The notes below the pieces were generated by a model. The model saw only the letters and a program-made list of their open reading frames with translations, was not told where the DNA came from and made no database searches. This document shows, in pieces, positions 6,854 to 14,674 of a stretch of DNA of 38,291 nucleotides (positions are counted from its first letter, which is position 1; each line of letters opens with the position of its first letter). Made by a program: the position numbers and the translations under genes. This stretch comes from Bacillus xiamenensis (lineage in GTDB: Bacteria; Bacillota; Bacilli; Bacillales; Bacillaceae), in the NCBI RefSeq assembly GCF_000300535.1, contig NZ_AMSH01000031.1, positions 1 through 38,291 on the forward strand. Direction: 5' to 3'.

Positions 6854-7765
6854 ATGAGAATTAACCACAATATCGCAGCACTTAACACATTAAATCGTTT
6901 GTCTGCAAACAACAGTGCTAGCCAAAAGAACATGGAGAAACTTTCTTCTGGACTTCGTATCAACCGTGCAGGAGATGACGCAGCTGGTCTTGCAATCTCT
7001 GAAAAAATGCGTGGACAAATCCGTGGATTAGAAATGGCTTCTAAAAACGCACAAGACGGTATCTCTCTTATCCAAATCGCTGAAGGTGCATTGACTGAAA
7101 CTCACTCAATCCTTCAACGTGTTCGTGAGCTTGTAGTTCAAGCTGGAAACACTGGTACACAAGATAAAGATACTGATCTTACATCTATCCAAGATGAAAT
7201 CAAAGCATTACAAGAAGAAGTAGATGGTATCTCAAACCGTACAGAGTTTAACGGTAAAAAATTGTTAGACGGTACTTTTAAAGATACTGGAGATGCTACT
7301 ACTACAAAAAGCTTGATCTTCCAAATTGGTGCTAACGCTACTCAACAAATTGGAGTAAACATCGAAAATATGGGTGCAAGTGCACTAGGAATTAAAGAAA
7401 CTGATGGTTCAATCGCAGCTCTTCATTCTGTAAATGATATCGATGTGACAAAATTTGCTGACAATGCTGCTGACGAAGCTGATATTGGTTTCGATGCACA
7501 ATTGAAGATTGTTGATGAAGCTATTAACCAAGTATCTGCTCAACGTGGTAAACTTGGTGCAGTTCAAAACCGTCTAGAGCACACAATCAACAACCTTGGT
7601 GCTTCTTCTGAAAACTTAACAGCTGCTGAGTCTCGTATCCGTGACGTTGACATGGCGAAAGAAATGAGTGAGTTCACGAAGAACAACATTCTTTCTCAAG
7701 CGTCTCAAGCAATGCTTGCACAAGCGAACCAACAGCCACAAAACGTACTTCAATTACTACGTTAA
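6854..7765 (+). CDS. hag: Flagellin, first tandem copy
   Basis: Encodes 303 residues, close to B. subtilis Hag. It is exported by the flagellar type III apparatus and polymerises into the filament. The start MRINHNIAALNTLNRLSANN and the C-terminus, from ESRIRDVDMAKEMSEF to the final NVLQLLR, are the conserved D0/D1 helices. The variable middle (about 145-215) is Asp/Thr-rich. ATGGAGG lies nine bases before the ATG. It has its own SigD promoter and terminator, so it is transcribed separately from the second copy. It shares nearly identical ends with the gene at 8054 but has about 30 more residues in the middle. Confidence 0.97.
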   Translation: MRINHNIAALNTLNRLSANNSASQKNMEKLSSGLRINRAGDDAAGLAISEKMRGQIRGLEMASKNAQDGISLIQIAEGALTETHSILQRVRELVVQAGNTGTQDKDTDLTSIQDEIKALQEEVDGISNRTEFNGKKLLDGTFKDTGDATTTKSLIFQIGANATQQIGVNIENMGASALGIKETDGSIAALHSVNDIDVTKFADNAADEADIGFDAQLKIVDEAINQVSAQRGKLGAVQNRLEHTINNLGASSENLTAAESRIRDVDMAKEMSEFTKNNILSQASQAMLAQANQQPQNVLQLLR

Positions 7766-7767
7766 TG

Positions 7768-7794
7768 AAAGGCCCCTTGATGGGGCTTTTTTTT
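7768..7794 (+). terminator. Terminator of the first flagellin gene
   Basis: GCCCC (7772-7776) pairs with GGGGC (7782-7786), extended by flanking A/T pairs, and is followed by eight T. Confidence 0.88.
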
Positions 7795-7938
7795 ATGCTG
7801 TTTTTTCTTCGCATTTTCTCCAGCTTTATGATTCTTAAATCCCTCTGGTAAATCATGAAAAATGACCTTTAAATTTGGCATACTCTAGCGAAATGATCAT
7901 AATGAATAAGTCTTTTTCCTTATTTATCCCTTTTTTGT

Positions 7939-7965
7939 TAAACATATTCCATTAAGGTTCGATAA
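7939..7965 (+). promoter_or_regulatory. SigD promoter of the second flagellin gene
   Basis: TAAA (7939-7942), a 15-bp spacer and TTCGATAA (7958-7965), a two-base departure from the SigD -10 consensus. It is weaker than the promoter of the first copy. Confidence 0.75.
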
Positions 7966-8009
7966 ATGGATTGTAAGGCTTACAAAAAAATTCTAATTCA
8001 GAACTTTTG

Positions 8010-8044
8010 GACATGGATGTCTAATTGGTTCAAACACATGGAGG
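8010..8044 (+). promoter_or_regulatory. Predicted CsrA-binding leader of the second flagellin mRNA
   Basis: GACA (8010-8013) pairs with TGTC (8018-8021) and presents TGGA as a tetraloop. ATGGAGG (8038-8044) is the second GGA and the ribosome site. The stem sequence differs from that of the first copy, but the architecture and spacing are kept. Confidence 0.58.
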
Positions 8045-8053
8045 TCATTTAAT

Positions 8054-8875
8054 ATGAGAATTAACCACAATATCGCAGCACTTAACACTCTAAACCGTTT
8101 GTCTGCAAACAATGGGGCAGGACAAAAGAACATGGAGAAGCTTTCTTCTGGACTTCGTATCAACCGTGCAGGAGATGACGCAGCAGGTCTTGCAATTTCT
8201 GAAAAAATGCGTGGACAAATCCGCGGATTAGAAATGGCATCTAAAAACGCACAAGATGGTATTTCTCTTATTCAAACAGCTGAAGGTGCATTAACTGAAA
8301 CTCATGCGATTCTTCAACGTATGCGTGAGTTGACAGTTCAAGCGGGTAACGTAGGTACACAGCAGACTGAGGATTTAACGGCGATTCAAGAAGAACTTAC
8401 TGCTTTGGTTGATGAAATTGATGGGATTTCTCAGCGTACAGCATTTAACGGAAAGAATCTATTAGATGGTAGTGTAGAGGATGGATTCCAATTCCAAATT
8501 GGAGCGAACATTGAGCAAAATATCAACGTAAAGATCGGCAAAATGGACGCTGAAACATTGACTGTCAAAGATATTAAAGTGAATGAAGATGGTTTTGACT
8601 TTGACGTTGAAGTAGCAAAAATCGATGCTGCAATCGGAGCAGTATCTAAACAACGTTCAGCACTTGGTGCGGTCCAAAACCGTCTAGAGCACACAATCAA
8701 CAACCTTAGCGCTTCTGGTGAAAACTTAACAGCTGCTGAGTCTCGTATTCGTGACGTTGACATGGCAAAAGAAATGAGTGAGTTCACAAAGAACAACATT
8801 CTTTCTCAAGCGTCTCAAGCCATGCTTGCTCAAGCAAACCAACAGCCACAAAACGTACTTCAATTATTACGTTAA
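8054..8875 (+). CDS. hag: Flagellin, second tandem copy
   Basis: Encodes 273 residues. The N-terminal 130 and C-terminal 75 residues are almost identical to the first copy, while the central region (about 135-195) is shorter and unrelated in detail. It lacks the KDTGDATTTKSL-like insert. ATGGAGG lies nine bases before the ATG. It has its own SigD promoter, leader hairpin and terminator. It could be a second filament subunit or an alternative flagellin. The usual hag neighbours of B. subtilis (csrA, fliW, fliD) are not in the window, so a further hag locus may exist elsewhere. Confidence 0.96.
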   Translation: MRINHNIAALNTLNRLSANNGAGQKNMEKLSSGLRINRAGDDAAGLAISEKMRGQIRGLEMASKNAQDGISLIQTAEGALTETHAILQRMRELTVQAGNVGTQQTEDLTAIQEELTALVDEIDGISQRTAFNGKNLLDGSVEDGFQFQIGANIEQNINVKIGKMDAETLTVKDIKVNEDGFDFDVEVAKIDAAIGAVSKQRSALGAVQNRLEHTINNLSASGENLTAAESRIRDVDMAKEMSEFTKNNILSQASQAMLAQANQQPQNVLQLLR

Positions 8876-8878
8876 TCG

Positions 8879-8903
8879 AAAAGCCCTTTAGGGGGCTTTT
8901 TTT
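8879..8903 (+). terminator. Terminator of the second flagellin gene
   Basis: AAAAGCCC (8879-8886) pairs with GGGCTTTT (about 8893-8900), with T to 8903. The convergent oxidoreductase ends at 8907, so the hairpin may serve both. Confidence 0.82.
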
Positions 8904-8906
8904 ATG

Positions 8907-10376
8907 TCAATTTGATTTCAGCAACTGGTGTAAATGAAAGTCAGGAACAGCTTCATGGAAGAAAGCTCGATTGAATTCATCATTCTCTTGATCCCATTGA
9001 TGCCACCAGCGGGCGATTTCACCAGTGACGTCAGCTTGAATCATGTCTTGCAGCTGCTCTAGGTTGATGATTTTTCTCGGTTCTATTAAGAAAGAATGCA
9101 TACTGTGATATGCCTGAAGACGTTCAGGCTGTTTTGTTTGAATGGCATATTGTACATAATGATTTAAAAATTCTTGTACAAATGTCAAATGAGGAATAGG
9201 TTTTCCTTTTAACTCGACTCCTTCCCATGCCATATCAGCAATTGCACAAAGCCACCAGCCAAGTTCATTGGCATGTTGCATTTGTTGTAAAGTGTTTCTT
9301 TCGAAAGAAAAAGACTTATTTTCTTGTGTTTGTTTGAGCATACGCTCAAGTATGTGTGCTTCAAGCGCTGCTTTTGTCATTCCCTGCCCATGAATGGGAT
9401 CTAATGTACACAAGGCATCACCCATGACCAATAAACCACTTGGCCAATCTTCCATTTGTTCATAGTGGTTTCTCACACAAGCCGGTACTCTAAATCCTTT
9501 TGGCTTCGTATAGGGAATTAAATGAGTGATGGCTTCTGCTATAGAAGGGTGGGTGAGTGCAGCGGTCTCTAAATCAAACTGATCCGCGTCCGTTGACGGA
9601 TAATGTGAGCCGCCAGCTGCCGAGAGAAGAACAGCTGCTAAATCTTGATCTACTCGTTCAAACAGTCCTGTTGGAATCCGCTTATCTGGCTGTCCAACTA
9701 CGACCATTGGTTCCAGATTCGGTGCCTCAGGTGGTATTTGGTAGTATCTTGTGCTATACCCAAGAGACACGTTTAACTCATCTGTCTGCGGCAAGGTCAG
9801 TCCTGCGCTTTTCAACCATTTTGGCAATTTAGACATTCTTCCTGACGTATCTATGACTAAGTCTGCTTTCATTTCATGAATAATTCCTGGCTTTACGCTC
9901 CGGTCTTTGACCTGTATTCCTATGACTTGATTCGTTTCTTCCTCAAATTGAAGGGAGATCGCTTCATGTTTTTCTAAAAACTGAACACGTTCCTCACGTA
10001 ACATTCTTTGCATGAGCACCCACTCTAACATGGCGCGTCTCGTAACAGCGGTTTCTTCTGTATCGGTGAGCGCTAATTCTCCATTTTTAGTAATAAATCG
10101 AGATGTTTGATGCAGTGTGTTGAACCCGCCCATTTCAAGTAACTCTTTTGTATAACCGGGAAATAAGCGTTCAAATATTTGCTTGCCTAATGGCAGCATT
10201 CTATGTGGATGAAAGGCTTGAGGGGTGCCATGACGATTCTCAGGAGAGTCTGGCAGTTCATCCTTTTCAATGATCAATACTTGAACATAAAACGTTGATA
10301 AAACCTTCGCAGCGAGCATTCCTGTCATGCCTCCACCAATGACAATTGCCCGCTCATACTTCATGGATTGTGTCAC
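8907..10376 (-). CDS. FAD-dependent monooxygenase / oxidoreductase
   Basis: Encodes 489 residues from GTG 10376, which has TTGGAGG eight bases upstream. A longer frame reaches TTG/ATG codons near 10427 but has no ribosome site and would read through the palindrome at 10402-10421. The N-terminus is a Rossmann FAD site, AIVIGGGMTG (10-19). The second flavin motif, LLVMGDALCTLDPIHGQGM, lies in the C-terminal half, as in the p-hydroxybenzoate hydroxylase / squalene epoxidase superfamily. There is no signal peptide or membrane segment. The substrate is unknown; relatives hydroxylate or halogenate aromatic or isoprenoid compounds, or inactivate antibiotics. It stands alone, convergent with the flagellin genes. 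Confidence 0.82.
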   Translation of the reverse strand: MTQSMKYERAIVIGGGMTGMLAAKVLSTFYVQVLIIEKDELPDSPENRHGTPQAFHPHRMLPLGKQIFERLFPGYTKELLEMGGFNTLHQTSRFITKNGELALTDTEETAVTRRAMLEWVLMQRMLREERVQFLEKHEAISLQFEEETNQVIGIQVKDRSVKPGIIHEMKADLVIDTSGRMSKLPKWLKSAGLTLPQTDELNVSLGYSTRYYQIPPEAPNLEPMVVVGQPDKRIPTGLFERVDQDLAAVLLSAAGGSHYPSTDADQFDLETAALTHPSIAEAITHLIPYTKPKGFRVPACVRNHYEQMEDWPSGLLVMGDALCTLDPIHGQGMTKAALEAHILERMLKQTQENKSFSFERNTLQQMQHANELGWWLCAIADMAWEGVELKGKPIPHLTFVQEFLNHYVQYAIQTKQPERLQAYHSMHSFLIEPRKIINLEQLQDMIQADVTGEIARWWHQWDQENDEFNRAFFHEAVPDFHLHQLLKSN

Positions 10377-10401
10377 AACATGCGCCTCCAATGAATACGT
10401 A

Positions 10402-10421
10402 AAATGGTTACATGACCATTT
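10402..10421 (-). promoter_or_regulatory. Perfect inverted repeat upstream of the oxidoreductase
   Basis: AAATGGT (10402-10408), a 6-bp spacer and ACCATTT (10415-10421). It lies about 25 bp upstream of the chosen start and about 20 bp downstream of a minus-strand TATAAT (10447-10442). The size and position fit the operator of a TetR- or MarR-type repressor, which is not encoded next to it. Confidence 0.55.
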
Positions 10422-10441
10422 CATCATATGTTGATTCTTTA

Positions 10442-10470
10442 ATTATAGCAAATTTGCGTTTTTTTGAATA
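10442..10470 (-). promoter_or_regulatory. Probable SigA promoter of the oxidoreductase gene
   Basis: The minus strand carries TATAAT (10447-10442), with a weak -35, TATTCA (10470-10465), 17 bp upstream. The perfect -10 makes a promoter likely; the -35 is poor. Confidence 0.45.
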
Positions 10471-10546
10471 CAGAAAGGAAATGACATACTTTTTACTCGT
10501 AAATATGAAATTTTTTTAAAAAACAGTGATTAAATTAAGAGTAAAG

Positions 10547-10554
10547 ACCGATAA
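10547..10554 (+). promoter_or_regulatory. Possible SigD -10 element for the chemoreceptor gene
   Basis: ACCGATAA matches GCCGATAA at seven of eight bases. The nearest TAAA (10531-10534) gives a 12-bp instead of a 15-bp spacer, so the call is tentative. A motility sigma factor would suit the gene product. Confidence 0.3.
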
Positions 10555-10576
10555 AAATAGTAAGGGGGTAGGTAGA

Positions 10577-11401
10577 GTGGATATACTACAGAGCATTGTA
10601 ACAGCAGCACCATATATGATGAAAATATTAAAGAATGAAGTGACGATTGGTATCATTGATCGAGAGAAATTTTTGCTGTATTTGCCATCGAAAGATATTG
10701 ATTTTCAAATACGTGCAGGAGACCCTATTAAACCAGATGATCAGAATATGAAAAAAGCGCTAAGAGGTGAAACATCAAGTATGTTTGTACCTGAATCGGT
10801 GTATGGGACGCCATTAAATGCAATGGGTTTGCCGATTTTTGATGAAAATCAACAAGTCATCGGCGCACTTGCTTTAGGTTTTCCGCTCAAAAATCAATTA
10901 GAACTGGAAGCGTATATGCAGTCATTGAATGAGATCATTCAAAGTATTCAAGAAAAGGTACATGTGGTGGCGGCGCATTCAGAGGAGCTCTCTGCTACAA
11001 GTGAGGAAATGACCTTACAAACGCAGCAAACACTTGAAAGCTCGAAAAAGACATCAGATATTACAAAAATGATCAAAGGCATCTCTAAACAAACAAGTCT
11101 GCTAGGATTGAATGCGTCAATTGAGGCAGCTCGAGCAGGAAAAGAGGGTGCTGGTTTTAGTGTTGTAGCAAGTGAGGTTCAGAAGCTATCAAGTGAAACC
11201 TCACTTGCAACAGAAAACATTGAAAGCTCGTTGCAAGGGATTTCCTCTAATATACATACATTACTTGAGAATATGGACCATATGAAAGGATCATCTTCAG
11301 AACAAGCTTTACTTGTGACGGAGTTTAGTGAAATTGTCGATCGATTGACTATGGTTAGCAAAGAAATGAAAGAATTTATGCAAAAGGTGATGTCAACGTA
11401 A
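10577..11401 (+). CDS. Soluble methyl-accepting chemotaxis-type protein (YfmS-like)
   Basis: Encodes 274 residues from GTG 10577, with AAGGGGG eight bases upstream; a longer frame to 10526 lacks a ribosome site. Residues 1-125 form a small globular sensor part. Residues about 130-274 form a short chemoreceptor signalling coiled coil, whose tip carries LLGLNASIEAARAGKEGAGF followed by VVASEVQKLS, the CheA/CheW contact. There is no membrane helix, so it acts in the cytoplasm. The signalling region is much shorter than in transmembrane receptors, as in B. subtilis YfmS. A terminator follows directly. Confidence 0.85.
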   Translation: MDILQSIVTAAPYMMKILKNEVTIGIIDREKFLLYLPSKDIDFQIRAGDPIKPDDQNMKKALRGETSSMFVPESVYGTPLNAMGLPIFDENQQVIGALALGFPLKNQLELEAYMQSLNEIIQSIQEKVHVVAAHSEELSATSEEMTLQTQQTLESSKKTSDITKMIKGISKQTSLLGLNASIEAARAGKEGAGFSVVASEVQKLSSETSLATENIESSLQGISSNIHTLLENMDHMKGSSSEQALLVTEFSEIVDRLTMVSKEMKEFMQKVMST

Positions 11402-11403
11402 AA

Positions 11404-11431
11404 AATGAATCCATAAAGGGTTCGTTTTTTT
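11404..11431 (+). terminator. Terminator of the chemoreceptor-like gene
   Basis: AATGAATCC (11404-11412) pairs with GGGTTCGTT (11418-11426) with two wobbles, followed by T to 11431. Confidence 0.75.
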
Positions 11432-11440
11432 GATGGCTCG

Positions 11441-11812
11441 TTATTTTCTGTTTTTCTTGTCAAAGCGATAATCGTATGTTTCACCTTTGACAACGTTTAA
11501 AAACTCATGTCCAATTTGAACTAGCTGTGCATTTTTCCATTGGATAAGAGGATCTTTATCAGGGTACTTCCAGTAGATTGTTTTCTTGCGATGGGTTCGT
11601 TTGTTTTCAATTTCTGCTCTTACTGCATTCTCCTTTAGCTTTCCTCCACTATGTCGATAAGTGTTAATGACATAGGTTCCATCGGGTGATGACATAGAGC
11701 GGATGAATGTTCCATGAGACACGCCTTGAAGAGAGAAGCATTTCCAGTAAATGATTCCAGCGAAGCTAATACATAAGATTATAAGGATGATGGTGGTTTT
11801 CTTTTTAAACAT
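11441..11812 (-). CDS. DUF5412-family membrane-anchored protein
   Basis: Encodes 123 residues from ATG 11812, after GGAGG. Residues 5-23 form one hydrophobic helix (TTIILIILCISFAGIIY) and the rest is probably extracytoplasmic. The pattern SPDGTYVINTY, GGKLKENAVRAEI, KKTIYW and IQWKNAQLVQIG fits the DUF5412 family of Bacillus, whose function is unknown. It is monocistronic and convergent with the chemoreceptor-like gene. The upstream region 11813-12057 shows no further gene. Confidence 0.7.
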   Translation of the reverse strand: MFKKKTTIILIILCISFAGIIYWKCFSLQGVSHGTFIRSMSSPDGTYVINTYRHSGGKLKENAVRAEIENKRTHRKKTIYWKYPDKDPLIQWKNAQLVQIGHEFLNVVKGETYDYRFDKKNRK

Positions 11813-12057
11813 GAATTCCTCCAGATATAGGTCGCAATATTTCTAATATATGAGAGAGAATACAACAAGATTCATATAGTCCGAAAGTTCCATTCATTTT
11901 AATTATCGGTTATTTTATCTCGGAATTCAACAGCATGTACGTAAAAATAAGGAAAATTTAAGGATGCTTTCATAAGGGATAGATGCTTCGAAAACACTTT
12001 ACAAAAGAATTTGGGATCAGTAGACTTATGCTCATATAGAGGAATGGGGCAGATGAA

Positions 12058-12681
12058 ATGAATCAAATCATAGATACGTATCAAAATTATGAAGAGCTTT
12101 CCGCTCATGAAAGAAAAGGGGTGGATTATCAGATTCTTCATGAACGGAAGGGGGACCAGCTTCTGGTCTTGTCACCTCATGCCGGAGGAATTGAATCTGG
12201 TGTGAGTGAGCTCATATACGAATTAGCAAGTGATTATTCTATGTATTTATTCGAGGGTCTTAAAGTGAAAGGCAATCATGTCCTTCATATTACGAGCACT
12301 CGTTTTGATGAGCCGATTTGTCTTTCACACGTGCATACACACCATTATACGTTTGCGCTCCACGGCTATGGAGAAACAGACGTGCTTCAAACATTAGTTG
12401 GCGGTACTGACAGAGAAAAAGCTGCGGAAACTGTGAGGCGTCTCACAGAAAATGGCTTTCATGCATTGCTTTTATCTGAATCTGATCGTTTTTCTGGAAC
12501 TCATCCGCAAAATATTAATAATCAATGCCTCACAGGAAAAAGCGTACAAATTGAAATCAGCCAAGCTCAGAGAAGAGCATTCTTTCAAGACTTTAGAAGG
12601 AGTCGTCGGCGCGATACACAAAACGAACAATTTTATCAATACACAAGTGTACTGAAACAAGTGCTGCGCCTCTATGAATAA
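12058..12681 (+). CDS. yjqB: YjqB / poly-gamma-glutamate hydrolase (PghP) family protein
   Basis: Encodes 207 residues; B. subtilis YjqB is about the same length. The family contains the phage zinc peptidase PghP, which cleaves the gamma-glutamyl bonds of the polyglutamate capsule. Likely metal ligands are H41 and E46 in SPHAGGIESG and H102 in ALHGYG. A GAGG element lies near 12039-12042, ahead of ATG 12058. In B. subtilis yjqB lies at the edge of the PBSX prophage, next to yjqC and xkdA; here xkdA follows convergently with a 10-bp overlap of gene ends. There is no secretion signal, so it acts inside or is released by lysis. Confidence 0.85.
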   Translation: MNQIIDTYQNYEELSAHERKGVDYQILHERKGDQLLVLSPHAGGIESGVSELIYELASDYSMYLFEGLKVKGNHVLHITSTRFDEPICLSHVHTHHYTFALHGYGETDVLQTLVGGTDREKAAETVRRLTENGFHALLLSESDRFSGTHPQNINNQCLTGKSVQIEISQAQRRAFFQDFRRSRRRDTQNEQFYQYTSVLKQVLRLYE

Positions 12682-13256
12682 ACCTCTGATGTCTCGTGTG
12701 CTGCCTCCTTTGTTTGATACACGATTTCTTTTTCTGCGACATTGTCCGCTCTCATTAAATAAGAAGTAAATTCTTTTTGAAATCGAATGCCTGCTCTTCG
12801 CTGTTCAAATAGGGCAAGCCGTTTTTCAGCAAAAGCCCACGTGACATGAAATGTTTGAGCAATTTGTAAAATGGCTTGCTGCCTTAGGTTGGGAAGCGTC
12901 ATTTGCAGTAGCATAAAAGTGGGAACACAAAAATGATACATGAATTGTTTTGCTTGAAACTCTTGCAACTCTCGAAAGAGTTTGTGCATGTTAAAATGAT
13001 TGCCTACATGCTTCAGCACATGACAAAGCTCATGGGCAAAATCCTGCCACTGTTCTTCTGGTGATAAGGCTCTGTTTAAAATAATACTGTAGAGACCTTG
13101 ATGTTTGACCATCATGCTGCCAGTATCCTCGTAGTGTACCCATACATGAAATTCAGCTGCGATCCTATGCATGTCTACATAGGCAGGACCGCTTATTTGC
13201 AGTTGAGCGTATAACCGTTTAATATCTTCTTCTAAATGGGTTAAAAAATAAGTCAT
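12672..13256 (-). CDS. xkdA: XkdA-like ImmA/IrrE-type metallopeptidase
   Basis: Encodes 194 residues from ATG 13256, after GGAGG; the frame extends six codons upstream across that ribosome site. The zinc motif is HELCH in DFAHELCHVLKHVGNHF, as in ImmA peptidases that cleave phage repressors after DNA damage. In B. subtilis XkdA is the first PBSX gene and sits beside the repressor Xre. Here no repressor gene is present and the gene stands as a remnant at the left border of a missing prophage. A LexA box at 13272 implies SOS control. Confidence 0.85.
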   Translation of the reverse strand: MTYFLTHLEEDIKRLYAQLQISGPAYVDMHRIAAEFHVWVHYEDTGSMMVKHQGLYSIILNRALSPEEQWQDFAHELCHVLKHVGNHFNMHKLFRELQEFQAKQFMYHFCVPTFMLLQMTLPNLRQQAILQIAQTFHVTWAFAEKRLALFEQRRAGIRFQKEFTSYLMRADNVAEKEIVYQTKEAAHETSEVYS

Positions 13257-13271
13257 TTCAAAACCTCCATA

Positions 13272-13285
13272 CAAACGTATGTTCT
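13272..13285 (-). promoter_or_regulatory. LexA (SOS) box upstream of xkdA
   Basis: CAAACGTATGTTCT matches the Bacillus consensus CGAACRNRYGTTYG at 12 of 14 positions, with GTTC intact on one side and AAAC on the other. It lies 16 bp before the xkdA start codon, just upstream of its ribosome site. Confidence 0.7.
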
Positions 13286-13304
13286 ATTTTTGCCGTAAAA
13301 GAAA

Positions 13305-13319
13305 AGTCCATATAGGACT
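13305..13319. promoter_or_regulatory. Small perfect palindrome in the prophage gap
   Basis: AGTCC-ATATA-GGACT is a 15-bp inverted repeat. On the minus strand the embedded TGGACT could serve as a -35 for xkdA. It may be a leftover repressor operator. From here to 13540 I see no gene. Confidence 0.35.
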
Positions 13320-13555
13320 AAATGGCTAATAAAGCTATCGCTTACTTTTTATATCGGCTTGTTTTTAACAATTTTAACATAAAATCAAGGAGAATTGGAA
13401 GTATTTCCTGTTTTTTTGTTCTCTGCTGTGATAAAACGTCGATTGAATTCAAATTTTACCATAGACTTTTCACGAAAACAAACAAATTTGTCTTACGTTT
13501 GCCACCGATTGATGAGCAAGATCAAACATCAATTTAGCAAAAAGGAGTGCAAAGC

Positions 13556-14455
13556 ATGGTACAAATTTATCAAGATTTTATTCCAGTTGGAAACGGAAAT
13601 CGTCCAGGATACGCCATGACACCGGTGTATGTGACTGTGCATAACACAGCCAATACATCAAAGGGGGCTGACGCAAAAAGTCATGCGGCATATGTCAAGC
13701 GTTCAACGACAGAGGTGAGCTGGCATTTTACAGTGGATGACCATGAAATTTTTCAACATCTGCCTTTAAATGAAAATGGCTGGCATGCTGGGGATGGACA
13801 TGGAGATGGTAATCGGAAATCTATTGGAATTGAAATTTGTGAAAATGAAGATGGAAACTTTCAGCAAGCTGTCAAACATGCCCAATGGCTCATTCAAAAG
13901 CTATTAAAAGAACATCATATTCCACTAGCCAATGTGGTCACGCATCAGCATTGGTCAGGAAAAACATGTCCACGCCTGCTGCTGGCTACATGGGATGAAT
14001 TTAAAAAAGGAATCGAGACTGCAGGTGATCCGGAGACGGTCTTGACGTATGTCGTCAAAAGCGGAGATACGTTAACGAGTATTGCAAAAGCACATGGTGT
14101 CACGGTTAGTGATTTGCAGAAATGGAATAACATTAGTGATCCGAACATGATTCGAGTTGGACAGGTTCTCAACATTTATCGAACAGAGGAAAAGCTTACG
14201 TACGAACTGCCGGATGGGGTGTTAAAGGTAACATCGCCTCTGACGAAGGGGGAGCATGTACGTCTCGTCCAAAAAGCGCTGGCTGCTTTGTACTTTTATC
14301 CTGATAAAACAGCTGTAGATAAAGGAATTGATGGCGTTTATGGGGAAAAAACAGCCAATGCCGTCGCGCGTTTTCAGCTGGTGAATGGTCTGACAAGTGA
14401 TGGGGTATACGGCCCAAAAACAAAGGAGAAGCTGCTTAAACTGTTAAATCAGTGA
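13556..14455 (+). CDS. xlyA: N-acetylmuramoyl-L-alanine amidase, XlyA-type phage lysin
   Basis: Encodes 299 residues, the length of B. subtilis XlyA. The start is ATG 13556, with AAAGGAG eight bases upstream. Domains: amidase_2 at about 15-150, with zinc-site residues H29 in VHNTAN, H130 and C138 in [11 protein letters not shown]; one LysM at about 165-208 ([18 protein letters not shown] to VLNIY); a peptidoglycan-binding domain at about 225-297. There is no signal peptide, so it needs a holin or lysis for release. In B. subtilis it is the last PBSX gene; here all phage genes between xkdA and xlyA are missing, including the holin genes. Its stop overlaps the end of the minus-strand spoIISC. 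Confidence 0.92.
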   Translation: MVQIYQDFIPVGNGNRPGYAMTPVYVTVHNTANTSKGADAKSHAAYVKRSTTEVSWHFTVDDHEIFQHLPLNENGWHAGDGHGDGNRKSIGIEICENEDGNFQQAVKHAQWLIQKLLKEHHIPLANVVTHQHWSGKTCPRLLLATWDEFKKGIETAGDPETVLTYVVKSGDTLTSIAKAHGVTVSDLQKWNNISDPNMIRVGQVLNIYRTEEKLTYELPDGVLKVTSPLTKGEHVRLVQKALAALYFYPDKTAVDKGIDGVYGEKTANAVARFQLVNGLTSDGVYGPKTKEKLLKLLNQ

Positions 14456-14575
14456 GTTTTTCTTTTTGGCTGCTTGAATAACGGCTTCACTTTTTTCATG
14501 TAATCGGCTGACGTAGGGGGATGGCTGAAATTCAGCAAACTGAACATATCTCAATTGTTTGATTTTCTTTTTCAT
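14444..14575 (-). CDS. spoIISC: Small SpoIISB-like protein, probable SpoIISC antitoxin
   Basis: Encodes 43 residues from ATG 14575, with GAGGTG five bases upstream; it ends inside the last codons of xlyA. It is very basic at both ends. The segment [19 protein letters not shown] parallels YKVSPHTERIFKKNEQLLD of SpoIISB: SP, R and E fall in the same places and each ends in a Lys-rich tail. Position (third gene after spoIISA and spoIISB, same strand), size and similarity fit SpoIISC of B. subtilis, a second peptide that counteracts SpoIISA. The exact B. subtilis sequence was not compared. Confidence 0.65.
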   Translation of the reverse strand: MKKKIKQLRYVQFAEFQPSPYVSRLHEKSEAVIQAAKKKNSLI

Positions 14576-14640
14576 GTTGGCACCTCAATCGTTGCAGCAG
14601 TTGATTTTATTGTATGCAAGTAGATGTGAAAATGGAATTA

Positions 14641-14664
14641 GGACGCGGATGAAGTTCCGCGTCC
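14641..14664 (-). terminator. Stem-loop between spoIISB and the putative spoIISC
   Basis: GGACGCGGA (14641-14649) pairs with TCCGCGTCC (14656-14664), a nine-pair GC-rich stem. On the minus strand the T run after it is weak, so it may only reduce read-through into spoIISC or stabilise the spoIISAB message. Confidence 0.5.
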
Positions 14665-14674
14665 TTTAGTGTGA

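Noticed and set aside
6854..8875. Flagellin phase-variation switch by inversion
   Set aside because: The two genes are in direct, not inverted, orientation, each with its own promoter, and no recombinase gene is nearby; recombination between them could only delete one copy.
13322..13537. A 71-codon plus-strand frame between xkdA and xlyA
   Set aside because: No ribosome site and low-complexity composition; it shows no phage similarity.
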